Source: Microbacterium foliorum
GTDB lineage: Bacteria > Actinomycetota > Actinomycetes > Actinomycetales > Microbacteriaceae
DNA length: 64,000 nt
Assembly (NCBI RefSeq): GCF_006385575.1
Contig: NZ_CP041040.1
Location: 2,356,001-2,420,000 of the forward strand
Direction of reading: 5' to 3'
This document shows, piece after piece, positions 26,073-35,041 of this stretch (position 1 is its first letter; the number at the start of each line of letters is the position of its first letter). Below the pieces are notes generated by a model that had not been told where the DNA came from, searched no databases, and saw only the letters and a program-made list of their open reading frames with translations. The translations under genes were made by a program, and so were the position numbers.

Positions 26073-27638
26073 TCACGCGGTCTCGACGAACTCCATGAGC
26101 CGCTCGCCCTCATGCTCGAAGATCCGTCCCCCCACACCGACACCGATCGCGAAGACCGCGACGCCGGTCGCGAGTCCGGCCCAGAACGTCGCGGGGGCGA
26201 ACTGCGACCCCTCGAGCATCGTGAGCACGAGCAGCCAGATGGTCGGCACGCTCACGACGATCGCGCCGAGGAAGGCCGCGGCTGGGCCGTATGCGCCGCG
26301 TGACGTCGGCCGCTGCGGCTGCTGGAACGGGCTGTCGCCGGGGCGCGACACCGCGTAGGGAGCGATCACCGAGACGATGCTCGAGAACCCGAGCGCTGAC
26401 AGCAGCAGGCTGGCTCCGAGGCCCGTGAGCGGAAGAAGCAGACGCCAGTCGTCGATCCACAGCAGAGTGAGGGGAACGGCTATGGCGAGCACCGGAACGG
26501 CCACGAGAATGACCGGGACGAGTCGTCCCAGACGATCGGGGATGCCGCGGACGCCGCTGGCCACATGCGTCCAGAGCGCCGTGGAATCGTAGGCGACATC
26601 GTTGTGCGGGAGCCACCCGAAGAACAGAGCCATCACCGGGACCGGAACGAGCGCAGCGATCTCGAGCGGAACGCCGGCCACCAGGAGCGGCAGCACGGTG
26701 AGCGCGCCGGCGACGGGGACGACGATGAGGTTCATGATGTACCTGCGGTCGCGCAGCCAGTAGACCAGGCTTCGCGAGGCGATCGCACCGAAGGCGTTGG
26801 ACGGGAGCAGACCGAACCAGCCGAGGCCAGAGCGTTCCCGCGAGGTCACGGGCCGCTCTGTGGTGGTGAGCAGTCTGCGCACGAGCCATGACCACAGAGC
26901 CCAGAGAGCCACTGCTGTGATGAGCGCCACGATGCCGCTGATCCAGTTTCCGGTGACGTCGTCCGTCGCGAACGAGAAGAGGAACCGCGACGACGCGGCG
27001 AAGGGAGTGAAGCCGATCGTCGCTGTGAGCGACGCGACGGCCGCAGGAACCTGTCCGTCCCACTTGAGTGAGGCGAGGAACACGGCGACGGGGAACGCGA
27101 TCACGATCACGGCCAGTGCGAAGAGTGCGGTGAGCTCGCGCGACCGACGCTCGGGCAGCAGCAGCGCGTTCACCGCCATGCCGATGCGCGCCGAGAGGAT
27201 CGTCGACAGCAGGCTGACGAAGGTCACCAGCACTGCGATGAACCAGGGTGCGCCGAGCCTGATGGCCACGATGCACACGCTGATGTTCACCGCGACGAGA
27301 GCGAGACTCGGAACGCTGATGAATGAGGCGAGCGCGAGGATCCAGGGCATCTGACGCTCGTCGACGCCGAACACGGCGAATCGCCGGGGATCGAGCTGGT
27401 CGACGGCCCCCACGAGGATCGGGCCCACCAGGAACCCCAAGAGCAGAGCGGCACTGCCGAGCACGATGACCGTGCGTGCGACAGCGACGGGGGCGTCGTC
27501 GAGACTGAGGACCGCAGCGCAGACCACTGCCGTCAGGATCACCACGACAGCGAGCATGACCAGGGTGCGCACCCGACGTTCGTCGCGAAGCGATCCGATC
27601 AGGAGCGCCGCCCTCAGTCGGAGAACGTGTGCAGCCAC
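26073..27638 (-). CDS. ABC exporter permease
   Basis: 521 residues with about 12 hydrophobic segments across the whole length; no periplasmic domain. It is encoded directly after an ABC ATPase, and its GTG start (27638, with GGAGGGG five bases before) lies 25 bases inside that gene, so the two proteins are made together. Exporter-type layout (no binding protein gene). The substrate is unknown; similar pairs in actinobacteria are annotated only as ABC transporters. Confidence 0.8.
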   Translation of the reverse strand: MAAHVLRLRAALLIGSLRDERRVRTLVMLAVVVILTAVVCAAVLSLDDAPVAVARTVIVLGSAALLLGFLVGPILVGAVDQLDPRRFAVFGVDERQMPWILALASFISVPSLALVAVNISVCIVAIRLGAPWFIAVLVTFVSLLSTILSARIGMAVNALLLPERRSRELTALFALAVIVIAFPVAVFLASLKWDGQVPAAVASLTATIGFTPFAASSRFLFSFATDDVTGNWISGIVALITAVALWALWSWLVRRLLTTTERPVTSRERSGLGWFGLLPSNAFGAIASRSLVYWLRDRRYIMNLIVVPVAGALTVLPLLVAGVPLEIAALVPVPVMALFFGWLPHNDVAYDSTALWTHVASGVRGIPDRLGRLVPVILVAVPVLAIAVPLTLLWIDDWRLLLPLTGLGASLLLSALGFSSIVSVIAPYAVSRPGDSPFQQPQRPTSRGAYGPAAAFLGAIVVSVPTIWLLVLTMLEGSQFAPATFWAGLATGVAVFAIGVGVGGRIFEHEGERLMEFVETA

Positions 27639-29380
27639 TCGAGCCCCTCCACCTCGCCGATACCACCGGAGAGCTCGACGAACCGCGCTTCGAGCGTCTG
27701 CCCTGCGCGCACCTCGTCGATCGTCCCTTCGGCGAGAACCTCTCCCCCGACGATGATCGCGACCCGCGAGCAGACGCGCTCGACGAGATCCATGCCGTGA
27801 CTCGACAGAACCACGGTTCCTCCGTGCGAGACATAGGCGCGCAGGATGTCGAGGATCACCGCGGAGGACACCGGATCGACGGCCTCGAACGGCTCATCGA
27901 GCACCAGGACCCGCGGCGAGTGGATCATCGCGCCCGCGAGCATGATCTTCTTGGTCATACCGGCCGAGTAGTCGGAGACGACGCGGTTCAGCGCCTCCCC
28001 TAGGTCGAAGGCTCGTGCGAGGTCGGCGACGCGCTTCTCGATCACCGCCGATGCGAGCCCCCGCAGGAGCCCGTAGTAATAGAGGAGCTGCCGCCCCGTG
28101 AGCCGGTCGAACGTGCGGAGGCGATCGGGCAGCACGCCCATCATGCGCTTCGCGGCGAGCGGCTTCGCCGACTGATCGACGCCGCAGATCGCGATGTCGC
28201 CCGCGTCGGCACGCAGAAGGCCCGCGACGATCGAGAGGGTCGTCGTCTTGCCGGCCCCGTTGGGACCGACGATGCCGTAGAACGACCCCGCGGGAATCGT
28301 GAGATCGATGCCGTTGACCGCGGTGTGGTCGCCGAAGCTCTTCACGAGCCCGCGGATGCGGATGGCTTCGGATCCGGATGCCGCTCCGACTTCGCCGATG
28401 GCCTCGTCTGTCTCGTCAGAATCGGACACGGCATCGACGACCCCGGATGTCGCGTTCTCGTCGACGGACGGCTCTTCAGTGGACTCGGTGACCATCGCGG
28501 CTTCCGTCGTGGTGTCTTCGAGCGGTGCCGACTCGAGGGTGGGCGCTTCGTCTTCACCGTCGACGGCGAGCACATCCGAGGATGCCGATGACTCGGTCGT
28601 CAGCGGCTGCGGCTCGGGCTCGACGCGCGTCTCGACTGCGACCTCGACCGGCTCTTCGACAGTCGCCTCTGTCGTGTTCGACCCTGAGACGTCGGACTCG
28701 CGTGCATCGGCTTCCATGGTGTTCGCATCAGCTGCCACGGGGTCGACAGCGACGCCCCCGACCTCCGCAGCTTCGGCTTCCTCGGCCTCGGCTGCGGCAG
28801 CCTTCGCTGCAGCGGCCTTGGCCGCGGCCGTCTTCGCCGCAGCAGCCTTCGCAGCCGCTGCCCTCGCGGCCGACGTGCGCGCCGCGGACTTCGCCGCGGC
28901 ACTCTTCTCCGCAGCAGCCTTGGCTGCTGCGGTCTTCGCCGAAGCGGCCTTCGCTGCCGATGCGGTCGATTCCGACCCCGCAGCGGCAGTGGTCTTTGCA
29001 GCCGCCGCCTTTGCCGCAGCAGCCTTGGCCGCCGCCGTCTTGGTCGCCGCGGATCGCGCCGAAGCGGTCTTCGCCGCAGCCGCACGCGCCGTCGTGTCGC
29101 GCGTCGAGTTCTTCGCTGCGGCTGCGCGCGCCGCGGCGGTCGTCGTCTTCTTCGGTGCTGCAGTTCGGGGACCGGCGCTCTCAGGGCTCCGATCGATCTT
29201 CAGAGCCGGCTCGGCGACCACCTCGACGGTCGCTGCCGCCTTCTCGGCCGCAGCCTTGGACGGCGTACGGGTGCCGGTCGTCTTCTTGACGGTCGTCTTG
29301 CGAGCGGGGGTCTTCTTCGGGGCGGCGGGCGCGGCGTCAGCCACCTGATCGGTGCGGTCGTCGGAGGAAGAAGCAGTCAC
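27614..29380 (-). CDS. ABC exporter ATPase with lysine/alanine-repeat N-terminal tail
   Basis: 588 residues. The ABC domain occupies only about 338-588: Walker A GPNGAGKT (372-379), signature YSAGMTKK, Walker B VLVLDEPFEA and the switch histidine in SSHGMD. Residues 1-200 are a histone-H1-like stretch of AAAK/AAAR repeats with a PKKT/RKTT start; 200-335 are strongly acidic (E/D/T/S-rich). The early start is supported by TACCGT six bases before the GTG (complement at 29387-29392). The tail could bind nucleic acid or wall polymers, or be cleaved; none of this is shown. The partner is the overlapping permease. Confidence 0.88.
   Translation of the reverse strand: MTASSSDDRTDQVADAAPAAPKKTPARKTTVKKTTGTRTPSKAAAEKAAATVEVVAEPALKIDRSPESAGPRTAAPKKTTTAAARAAAAKNSTRDTTARAAAAKTASARSAATKTAAAKAAAAKAAAAKTTAAAGSESTASAAKAASAKTAAAKAAAEKSAAAKSAARTSAARAAAAKAAAAKTAAAKAAAAKAAAAEAEEAEAAEVGGVAVDPVAADANTMEADARESDVSGSNTTEATVEEPVEVAVETRVEPEPQPLTTESSASSDVLAVDGEDEAPTLESAPLEDTTTEAAMVTESTEEPSVDENATSGVVDAVSDSDETDEAIGEVGAASGSEAIRIRGLVKSFGDHTAVNGIDLTIPAGSFYGIVGPNGAGKTTTLSIVAGLLRADAGDIAICGVDQSAKPLAAKRMMGVLPDRLRTFDRLTGRQLLYYYGLLRGLASAVIEKRVADLARAFDLGEALNRVVSDYSAGMTKKIMLAGAMIHSPRVLVLDEPFEAVDPVSSAVILDILRAYVSHGGTVVLSSHGMDLVERVCSRVAIIVGGEVLAEGTIDEVRAGQTLEARFVELSGGIGEVEGLEWLHTFSD
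28735..29350 (-). repeat. Coding repeat: Ala/Lys-rich tract of the ABC ATPase
   Basis: Degenerate tandem units of the type A-A-A-K-(A/T), about 30 lysine- or arginine-spaced alanine runs between residues 10 and 200. The DNA units vary at third positions, so the repeat is maintained mostly at protein level. Confidence 0.75.
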
Positions 29381-29460
29381 CGTCCTACGGTATCAACGGG
29401 TTCCGACTTTCTTCGGGTCGCCGCAACAAATCGCCCATAGGATCTTCTCAACGACTTCTC

Positions 29461-29480
29461 TTCGCCCGAATACGGGCGAA
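29461..29480. promoter_or_regulatory. Palindrome 1 in the nucleotidyltransferase leader
   Basis: Perfect inverted repeat TTCGCCCG-AATA-CGGGCGAA in the 252-base gap between the divergent ABC ATPase and nucleotidyltransferase genes. Operator or short hairpin; it is not followed by a T-run. Confidence 0.5.
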
Positions 29481-29587
29481 TCTGAGTGTTGGGTGTGTAC
29501 TGGATCACGAATTGGCAACAGCGACGTCAACCCCCGGGGCTTCCCAGGCTTGATCGCTAGCATGAATCTCGGCACGACGAAGTGTCC

Positions 29588-29603
29588 GGTCGGTGTACCG
29601 ACC
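29588..29603. promoter_or_regulatory. Palindrome 2 in the nucleotidyltransferase leader
   Basis: GGTCGGT-GT-ACCGACC, perfect seven-base arms, ending 29 bases before the GTG start and just upstream of the TAGGAG ribosome site. Confidence 0.5.
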
Positions 29604-29632
29604 ATGAACACATACTTCATTTAGGAGCACTC

Positions 29633-30325
29633 GTGACTCTTCAGACCGTCATCCTCGCAGCAGGAATGGGCTCTCGCCTGGGCCGCGCGCTGCCGAAGCC
29701 GCTCACGGAGCTGAGCGACGGCCGCACGATCATGCGCCAGCAGCACGACAACATCCGCGCCGCATTCGGATCGGACGCCCGGATCACCGCCGTCGTCGGA
29801 TACCGCGCAGAGACCATCATCGAGGCGTTCCCGAACGTCAACTACGTGCACAACGAGCGCTACGACGAGACCAACACCTCGAAGAGCCTGCTGCGCGCCC
29901 TCGGCGCCACGGGCAAGTCAGGCGTGCTCTGGATGAACGGCGACGTCGTCTTCGACCCGATGATCCTCGGTCGGGCGGCCGCGTACATCGAACGCGACCA
30001 GTCGTTCGTCACCGTCAACACCTCCAAGGTCAGCGACGAAGAGGTCAAGTACACGGTCACGGCCGAGGGCTTCATCAACGAGCTCTCCAAGACCGTCAAG
30101 GGCGGTCTCGGCGAGGCCGTCGGCATCAACTACATCTCGTCCGCCAACAAGAAGGCGTTCATGCGCCAGCTGCAGCGCGTCGAGGACCAGGACTACTTCG
30201 AGCGAGGCCTCGAGCTCGCGATCGCCGAAGACGGCCTGCTGCTCGAGCCGATGGACGTCTCCGACCTGTACGCGGTCGAGGTCGACTTCGCCGAGGACCT
30301 CGAGCGGGCGAACCTGTTCGTCTGA
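29633..30325 (+). CDS. Sugar-phosphate/choline-type nucleotidyltransferase
   Basis: 230 residues. GT-A-like NTP transferase with ILAAGMGSRLGRALPKPLTEL at the N-terminus (nucleotide and metal binding), MNGDVVFD as metal-binding aspartate strand and VDFAEDLERAN at the end. The overall look is that of small CTP/UTP-dependent enzymes such as phosphocholine or inositol-phosphate cytidylyltransferases; the substrate is not determined and no partner enzyme is adjacent. TTAGGAG six bases before GTG fixes the start. A strong terminator follows. Confidence 0.82.
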   Translation: MTLQTVILAAGMGSRLGRALPKPLTELSDGRTIMRQQHDNIRAAFGSDARITAVVGYRAETIIEAFPNVNYVHNERYDETNTSKSLLRALGATGKSGVLWMNGDVVFDPMILGRAAAYIERDQSFVTVNTSKVSDEEVKYTVTAEGFINELSKTVKGGLGEAVGINYISSANKKAFMRQLQRVEDQDYFERGLELAIAEDGLLLEPMDVSDLYAVEVDFAEDLERANLFV

Positions 30326-30335
30326 TCGTCTTTCA

Positions 30336-30372
30336 CGAAAGCCCGGCTCCGTCAAGGGGAGCCGGGCTTTCG
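30336..30372 (+). terminator. Strong hairpin terminator after the nucleotidyltransferase
   Basis: 15-base perfect stem: CGAAAGCCCGGCTCC (30336-30350) with GGAGCCGGGCTTTCG (30358-30372), loop of seven bases, then GCGTTTTC. Confidence 0.9.
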
Positions 30373-30394
30373 GCGTTTTCGCGGCCCGGGTTCC

Positions 30395-30400
30395 TAGGAT
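30395..30400 (+). promoter_or_regulatory. Leaderless-type -10 box
   Basis: TAGGAT followed by six bases and the ATG at 30407. Confidence 0.5.
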
Positions 30401-30406
30401 CGTTCC

Positions 30407-31393
30407 ATGGCCCCCAAGGTGCACAAGATCCACTCCCTCCCCGACGATGCCGCGTGGGACAGGGGGGTGCCGCCGGTGGGCTCGACGGAGCACCCGTTGA
30501 TGGTCCGAGGCCTCGATCGCGTCCTCGCCATCCAGCGCCCTCTCGTCCTGGCGCATATCCGCAGCATCCGCCTGAGGAACCCCCACGCGTCACCTGAGCA
30601 GATCATCCGCATCCTCGAGCGTCGCTATCTCGCGGCTGTCACGACCGGCGGCGCAGCCGTCGGCGCGACCGCCGTCGTTCCCGGCATCGGCACAGGCATC
30701 ACCCTCGCCCTCTCGGGCGTGGAGACCGTGGGGTTCGTCGAATCGACCGCACTCTTCGCGCAGTCCGTCGCCGAGGTCCATGGGATCGCCGTCTCCAACC
30801 CCGACAGGGCCAGGGCGCTCGTCATGACCCTGATGCTCGGCAAAGAGGGTGTGGCGCTCGTCGGACAGTTGGCGGGGCAGGCGACGGGTCGCGGAGGCAC
30901 ACGATCGTCGTACTGGGGTGAGATGGTCACGAAATCTCTTCCCCGGGCAGCCGTGGGGCCCCTCGTCGACCGACTCAAGAGCATGTTCATCAAGCAGTTC
31001 GCCGCGAAGGGCGGAGCCTCCTTCATCGGCAAGGCGCTGCCCTTCGGCGTGGGCGCCGCGGTCGGCGGCGCGGGAAACCACATCCTCGGGCGCCGCGTGC
31101 TGACCACGTCGCATCACGCCTTCGGCGCACCTCCCATGGACCTGCCTCTCGAGCTCGAGCCGATCGACGGGGCAGAGAAGCTCGAACTGCGGATGCTGCA
31201 CGGTGCGCAGTTCGTCGGGGGCGCCGTGGCGGGCGCGGCCGGGTCGGCAGCACGCGGCGTCGGCTGGGCGGGGCGGAAGATCGCATCCGTAGGGCGGGGC
31301 CGCAGGAGCGGCCTCGATGAGATCGGACCGTCGGGAACGCACGATCTTCCGGGCGAACTCGGATCCGGCGCCTCGGACGTCGCCAAGGACTGA
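30407..31393 (+). CDS. Conserved hypothetical protein with glycine-rich hydrophobic segments (EcsC-like?)
   Basis: 328 residues. I do not recognise the family firmly. After a polar N-terminal domain with a helix (ALRH-like PEQIIRILERRYLAAVT) come alternating glycine/alanine-rich hydrophobic stretches at about 80-105 (GGAAVGATAVVPGIGTG), 200-225 (GKALPFGVGAAVGGAGN) and 265-285 (GGAVAGAAGSAARGVG), and a charged tail. Such stretches resemble EcsC-family proteins or amphipathic membrane-insertion segments. No signal peptide. It has its own promoter box and sits between a terminator and accD. Confidence 0.7.
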   Translation: MAPKVHKIHSLPDDAAWDRGVPPVGSTEHPLMVRGLDRVLAIQRPLVLAHIRSIRLRNPHASPEQIIRILERRYLAAVTTGGAAVGATAVVPGIGTGITLALSGVETVGFVESTALFAQSVAEVHGIAVSNPDRARALVMTLMLGKEGVALVGQLAGQATGRGGTRSSYWGEMVTKSLPRAAVGPLVDRLKSMFIKQFAAKGGASFIGKALPFGVGAAVGGAGNHILGRRVLTTSHHAFGAPPMDLPLELEPIDGAEKLELRMLHGAQFVGGAVAGAAGSAARGVGWAGRKIASVGRGRRSGLDEIGPSGTHDLPGELGSGASDVAKD

Positions 31394-31497
31394 CGCCGTC
31401 CGACACCCGCAGCCGCCATCGCTGACTGCACGACAGCCGCCAAAGGATCCGGCGACCCGTTGTGGCGAGCATCCAACGGACGGGGCCGACCCGACGA

Positions 31498-31503
31498 TAG
31501 GGT
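31498..31503 (+). promoter_or_regulatory. Leaderless-type -10 box, accD
   Basis: TAGGGT followed by seven bases and GTG at 31511, supporting that start for the carboxylase beta chain. Confidence 0.5.
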
Positions 31504-31510
31504 GGAATCC

Positions 31511-33100
31511 GTGACGGACAAGCCCGAACTCTCGACCACCGCCGGCAGGATCGCAGACCTCCGCGCTCGCTACAACGAAGCCGTTGTCGACGCTGAGAAG
31601 GTCGCGCAGGAGAAGCAGCACGCCAAGGGCAAGATGACCGCCCGCGAGCGCATCGAACTGCTCGTCGATCCAGGGAGCTTCGTCGAGTTCGACGAGTACG
31701 TGCGGCACCGCACCACCTCGTTCGGCATGGATCGCAACCGCCCGTACGGCGACTCGGTCGTCACCGGCGTCGGAACGATCCACGGACGCACGGTGGCGGT
31801 GTACTCGCAGGACTTCACCACGTTCGGCGGCTCGCTGGGCGAGGTCTCGGGCGACAAGATCATCAAGATCATGGAGTTCGCGCTGTCGGGCGGCATGCCG
31901 ATCATCGGCATCCTGGATTCGGGCGGAGCCCGCATCCAGGAGGGCGTGCTCGCGCTCAGCAAGTACGGCGAGATCTTCCGGCTGAACACGCGCTCGTCCG
32001 GTGTCATCCCGCAGATCTCACTCATCATGGGCCCGGCAGCCGGTGGCGCCGTGTACGGCCCGGCACTGACGGACTTCGTGATCATGGTCGACAAGACCAG
32101 CCAGATGTTCGTCACCGGTCCCGACGTCATCAAGACGGTCACCGGCGAGGATGTCGGCATGGAGGAGCTCGGAGGAGCCCTCACGCACAACACCCGCTCG
32201 GGCGTCGCCCACTACCTCGCTGAAGACGAGGATGACGCGATCGACTACGCCCGCACGCTGCTCGGGTTCCTCCCCGACAACAACATGGCGGAGATCCCGG
32301 CGTACGAGAGCGGCTTCGAGTGGGAGACGACGGATGCCGATCGCTCGCTGAACACGATCATCCCCGACTCCGCGAACCAGCCGTACGACATCCACACCGT
32401 CATCGAGCACGTCGTCGACGCGGGAGACTTCATCGAGGTCCAGCCGCTCTTCGCGCCGAACATCGTGATCGGCTTCGGCCGCGTCGAGGGCCGGTCGGTC
32501 GGCATCATCGCCAACCAGCCGTCGCAGATGGCGGGAACCCTGAACATCGAGGCGGGCGAGAAGGCCAGCCGGTTCGTGCGATTCTGCGACGCCTTCTCGA
32601 TTCCGATCGTCACGCTCGTCGACGTGCCCGGGTACCTGCCGGGCACCGACCAGGAGTGGACCGGTGTGATCCGCCGCGGCGCGAAGCTCATCTACGCCTA
32701 CGCCGAGGCGACGGTTCCGCTGGTCACCGTCATCCTTCGCAAGGCCTACGGCGGGGCCTACATCGTGATGGGCTCGAAGCAGCTCGGCGCGGATGTCAAC
32801 CTCGCCTGGCCCACAGCGGAGATCGCCGTGATGGGTGGTCAGGGTGCGGTCAACATCCTCTACCGCGGCGAGATCAAGCGCGCCGAGGAGGCCGGTGAGG
32901 ACGTCGCCGCCGTGCGCACCCGTCTCGCCAACGAGTACACCTACAGTGTGACCTCGCCGTTCCTCGCCGCCGAGCGCGGCGAGATCGACGGGATCATCGA
33001 ACCGGCGAACACCCGGGTCTCGATCGCCAAGGCGCTCCGCGCCCTCCGCGGGAAGCGCGCCGAGCTGCCGCCCAAGAAGCACGGGAACATCCCGCTGTGA
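31511..33100 (+). CDS. accD: Acyl-CoA carboxylase beta chain (carboxyltransferase)
   Basis: 529 residues. Transfers CO2 from carboxybiotin to acetyl- or propionyl-CoA, giving malonyl-/methylmalonyl-CoA. Both crotonase-like halves are present: [13 protein letters not shown] and [18 protein letters not shown] in the N-terminal half, and [14 protein letters not shown] with [14 protein letters not shown] in the C-terminal half, as in actinobacterial PccB/AccD5. The GTG start is placed by the -10 box. The stop overlaps the epsilon gene; the alpha chain is encoded at 39.9 kb. Confidence 0.96.
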   Translation: MTDKPELSTTAGRIADLRARYNEAVVDAEKVAQEKQHAKGKMTARERIELLVDPGSFVEFDEYVRHRTTSFGMDRNRPYGDSVVTGVGTIHGRTVAVYSQDFTTFGGSLGEVSGDKIIKIMEFALSGGMPIIGILDSGGARIQEGVLALSKYGEIFRLNTRSSGVIPQISLIMGPAAGGAVYGPALTDFVIMVDKTSQMFVTGPDVIKTVTGEDVGMEELGGALTHNTRSGVAHYLAEDEDDAIDYARTLLGFLPDNNMAEIPAYESGFEWETTDADRSLNTIIPDSANQPYDIHTVIEHVVDAGDFIEVQPLFAPNIVIGFGRVEGRSVGIIANQPSQMAGTLNIEAGEKASRFVRFCDAFSIPIVTLVDVPGYLPGTDQEWTGVIRRGAKLIYAYAEATVPLVTVILRKAYGGAYIVMGSKQLGADVNLAWPTAEIAVMGGQGAVNILYRGEIKRAEEAGEDVAAVRTRLANEYTYSVTSPFLAAERGEIDGIIEPANTRVSIAKALRALRGKRAELPPKKHGNIPL

Positions 33101-33342
33101 CCGTACGTGCGACGCAGGACGCGATGTCGGAGGAGCACCAGCTGCCGACGATGGAGATCACCCGGGGCGCTGCGACCGAGGAGGAGCTCGCGGCTCTCAT
33201 CGCGGTGGTGACCGACGCCTACACTCAGGAGGCTTCCGAGGCTGTGGCCGACGAGCCTCGCGTCTCGGCATGGGCTCGCACGCAGAGACCGCTGCGACGT
33301 CCGCTGCGGCGTGACATCCCGTGGGGCCGCTTCGCCGGCTGA
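33097..33342 (+). CDS. accE: Acyl-CoA carboxylase epsilon subunit
   Basis: 81 residues. Small actinobacteria-specific subunit that holds AccA3 and AccD5-type chains together. The family pattern is [21 protein letters not shown] followed by a WAR motif ([12 protein letters not shown]). GTG overlaps the accD stop (GTGA). A longer N-terminus than needed (about 16 residues) may reflect an alternative ATG at 33124. Confidence 0.88.
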   Translation: MTVRATQDAMSEEHQLPTMEITRGAATEEELAALIAVVTDAYTQEASEAVADEPRVSAWARTQRPLRRPLRRDIPWGRFAG

Positions 33343-33538
33343 GCTCGGAGGGCACGGAGTGCCTGCGAGACCCGGAGCCCCCCAGCTACCGGGCCACGCA
33401 GACGACCCTCCGATTGATGCGGGGCCGTCGCCCCTGGCACCTTGTCACCCCAGACGGCGCATCTCATCGATAGTACATCGATTGGAGTTATCGCTCCAGG
33501 ACGCAACCGATATACCGGTATGCAAACTGACGGCTCGT
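33343..33538. other. Intergenic region with locally lower GC
   Basis: No gene seen. Between 33461 and 33530 base composition drops and short symmetric elements cluster: direct ATCGAT copies (33466-33471, 33477-33482), TGGAG/CTCCA hairpin (33483-33498) and the palindrome ATACCGGTAT (33512-33521). It lies between the convergent accE and ROK genes. Confidence 0.5.
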
Positions 33539-34771
33539 TCAGTCTTCCAGGTAGAGGTCCGACGCCCGGGGTGTGAGAACGGCGTCGAGCACGACACAGG
33601 CTGCGCCCACCGCGCCGACGTCGTCTCCCACGACAGCACTGTCGACGGTCAGTGTGCGTACCGCGCGAGTGGCGCTCCTCCGATGCAACGGCTCGGGGAT
33701 CTCGCGCAGGTAGATGTCGGAGAGCGGCCCCCAGAACGGACCGCCGAGGACGACCCGATCGACGTCGAGCACGTTCGTGAGCACCGAGATCAGCACTGCG
33801 AGATGGCCGGCGGATCGACGCACCACGCCGAGCGCTGTCGTCTCGCCCGCCGACGCCCGCTCGCACAGACGCAGGAATCGCTTCTCGAACTCGTTCGCGG
33901 CGCCACCGTCAGGGTCGTCGTCGAACACGCCGGCCGCCTCTGCCTGCTCGACGATCGCCTGCGGCGTGCACATCACCTCGACGCATCCGCGCGAGCCGCA
34001 CGCGCACGCCGGCCCCTCCGGGTCGACCATGATGTGGCCGATCTCACCGAAGTTGTGGGTGCTGCCGGCGATCACGCCGCCATCGCGCGCCGCAGCTGCC
34101 CCCAGCCCCGTACCGAGGTAGACGAACAGGAAAGAGCCTTCGTCCGTCGCATCGCCGGTCCACAGCTCCCCCACCGCAGCTGCGGTGGTGTCCTTCTCCA
34201 GGGTGACCTCGAAGCCCGTCGCCGTCGCGAGCACCGATCGCAGCGGAACCCGATGCCATCCGTCGAGCTTCGGAGGGTCGATCACGGTGCCCTTCTCAGC
34301 GTCGAGCGGGCCGGGCGCAGCGACGCCGACCCCGGCGACCAGGTCCCGATCGATGCCCGCTTCGCCGATCAGGACGTCGATCGTCTGCGCCATCGTCTCG
34401 ACGATGCGGCTCGGGTCCGAGTCCTGCGTGCGCACGACCCGCCGACCCACGACCGCACCGGTCATGTTCAGCAGCACGAATGTGATCACCGCAGGATCGA
34501 GATGCACGCCGACCGAGAAACGGCTCTCCGCCACCAGGCGCAGCGTGACCCGCGGTTTACCCGGCCCGTTGATGGTCCGCCCGGCTTCGGCGATCAGCCC
34601 CTCGTCGAGAAGACGGCGGGTGATGTTGGTGATCGTCTGCGCCGAGAGGCCCGTCGCCTCGACGAGTTCGATCCGGCTGAGTCCTTCACCGGACCGGCGG
34701 ATGGCCTCGAGGATGACCGACTGATTGAAGTCGCCCATTCGGGGGAGATTTGTTCCTCGACGCATTCCCAT
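33539..34771 (-). CDS. ROK-family transcriptional regulator
   Basis: 410 residues. An N-terminal winged helix (about 15-65; LSRIELVEATGLSAQTITNITRRLL) joins a sugar-kinase-like ROK domain with the zinc motif CACGSRGC (256-263) and GEIGH (242-246). The ATP loop reads YLGTGLGAAAA. Such proteins (NagC/XylR type) repress sugar genes and release DNA on binding the sugar. No sugar genes adjoin it, so its targets are elsewhere. The ATG at 34771 or 34765 are both possible; no clear ribosome site separates them. Confidence 0.88.
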   Translation of the reverse strand: MGMRRGTNLPRMGDFNQSVILEAIRRSGEGLSRIELVEATGLSAQTITNITRRLLDEGLIAEAGRTINGPGKPRVTLRLVAESRFSVGVHLDPAVITFVLLNMTGAVVGRRVVRTQDSDPSRIVETMAQTIDVLIGEAGIDRDLVAGVGVAAPGPLDAEKGTVIDPPKLDGWHRVPLRSVLATATGFEVTLEKDTTAAAVGELWTGDATDEGSFLFVYLGTGLGAAAARDGGVIAGSTHNFGEIGHIMVDPEGPACACGSRGCVEVMCTPQAIVEQAEAAGVFDDDPDGGAANEFEKRFLRLCERASAGETTALGVVRRSAGHLAVLISVLTNVLDVDRVVLGGPFWGPLSDIYLREIPEPLHRRSATRAVRTLTVDSAVVGDDVGAVGAACVVLDAVLTPRASDLYLED

Positions 34772-34945
34772 GCCCCATCTTCTCGCACCGGGGTCGAATC
34801 CGTGTCCCCCAAAATACCTACAGACAACGACTTGAACAACCGTGAAACTGAGTAAGACGCTCAGCGTTCGGCTGGTCTCTCTGTCCCAGGGTAGATAGAC
34901 GCAGACCGGCCACCAGCGGACGGTTTTCGGGTAACTTGTCCGCTT

Positions 34946-34978
34946 GGCGAGGGGCTGGCGGATTCGCCGCCCCTCGCC
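34946..34978 (-). terminator. Terminator hairpin of the two-component operon
   Basis: GGCGAGGGGC (34946-34955) pairs with GCCCCTCGCC (34969-34978), continued by GGCG-GATT-CGCC inside with a one-base bulge. It is 63 bases beyond the stop of the last gene. The rest of the 270-base gap (34772-35041) holds no gene that I can see. Confidence 0.65.
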
Positions 34979-35041
34979 CACTCTGTCTGACCTCGACTCT
35001 GACCTCCTCCCCCGGCCAGAGCCGAGGGCAGGGGCGATGTG

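Noticed and set aside
28735..29350. Alanine/lysine tract as a DNA satellite or separate gene
   Set aside because: Units differ at the DNA level and stay in frame with the ABC domain; a -10 box precedes the shared start, so it is a coding repeat of one protein.
29400..29624. Small gene in the gap before the nucleotidyltransferase
   Set aside because: The open frames there lack ribosome sites and family features and the composition is non-coding.
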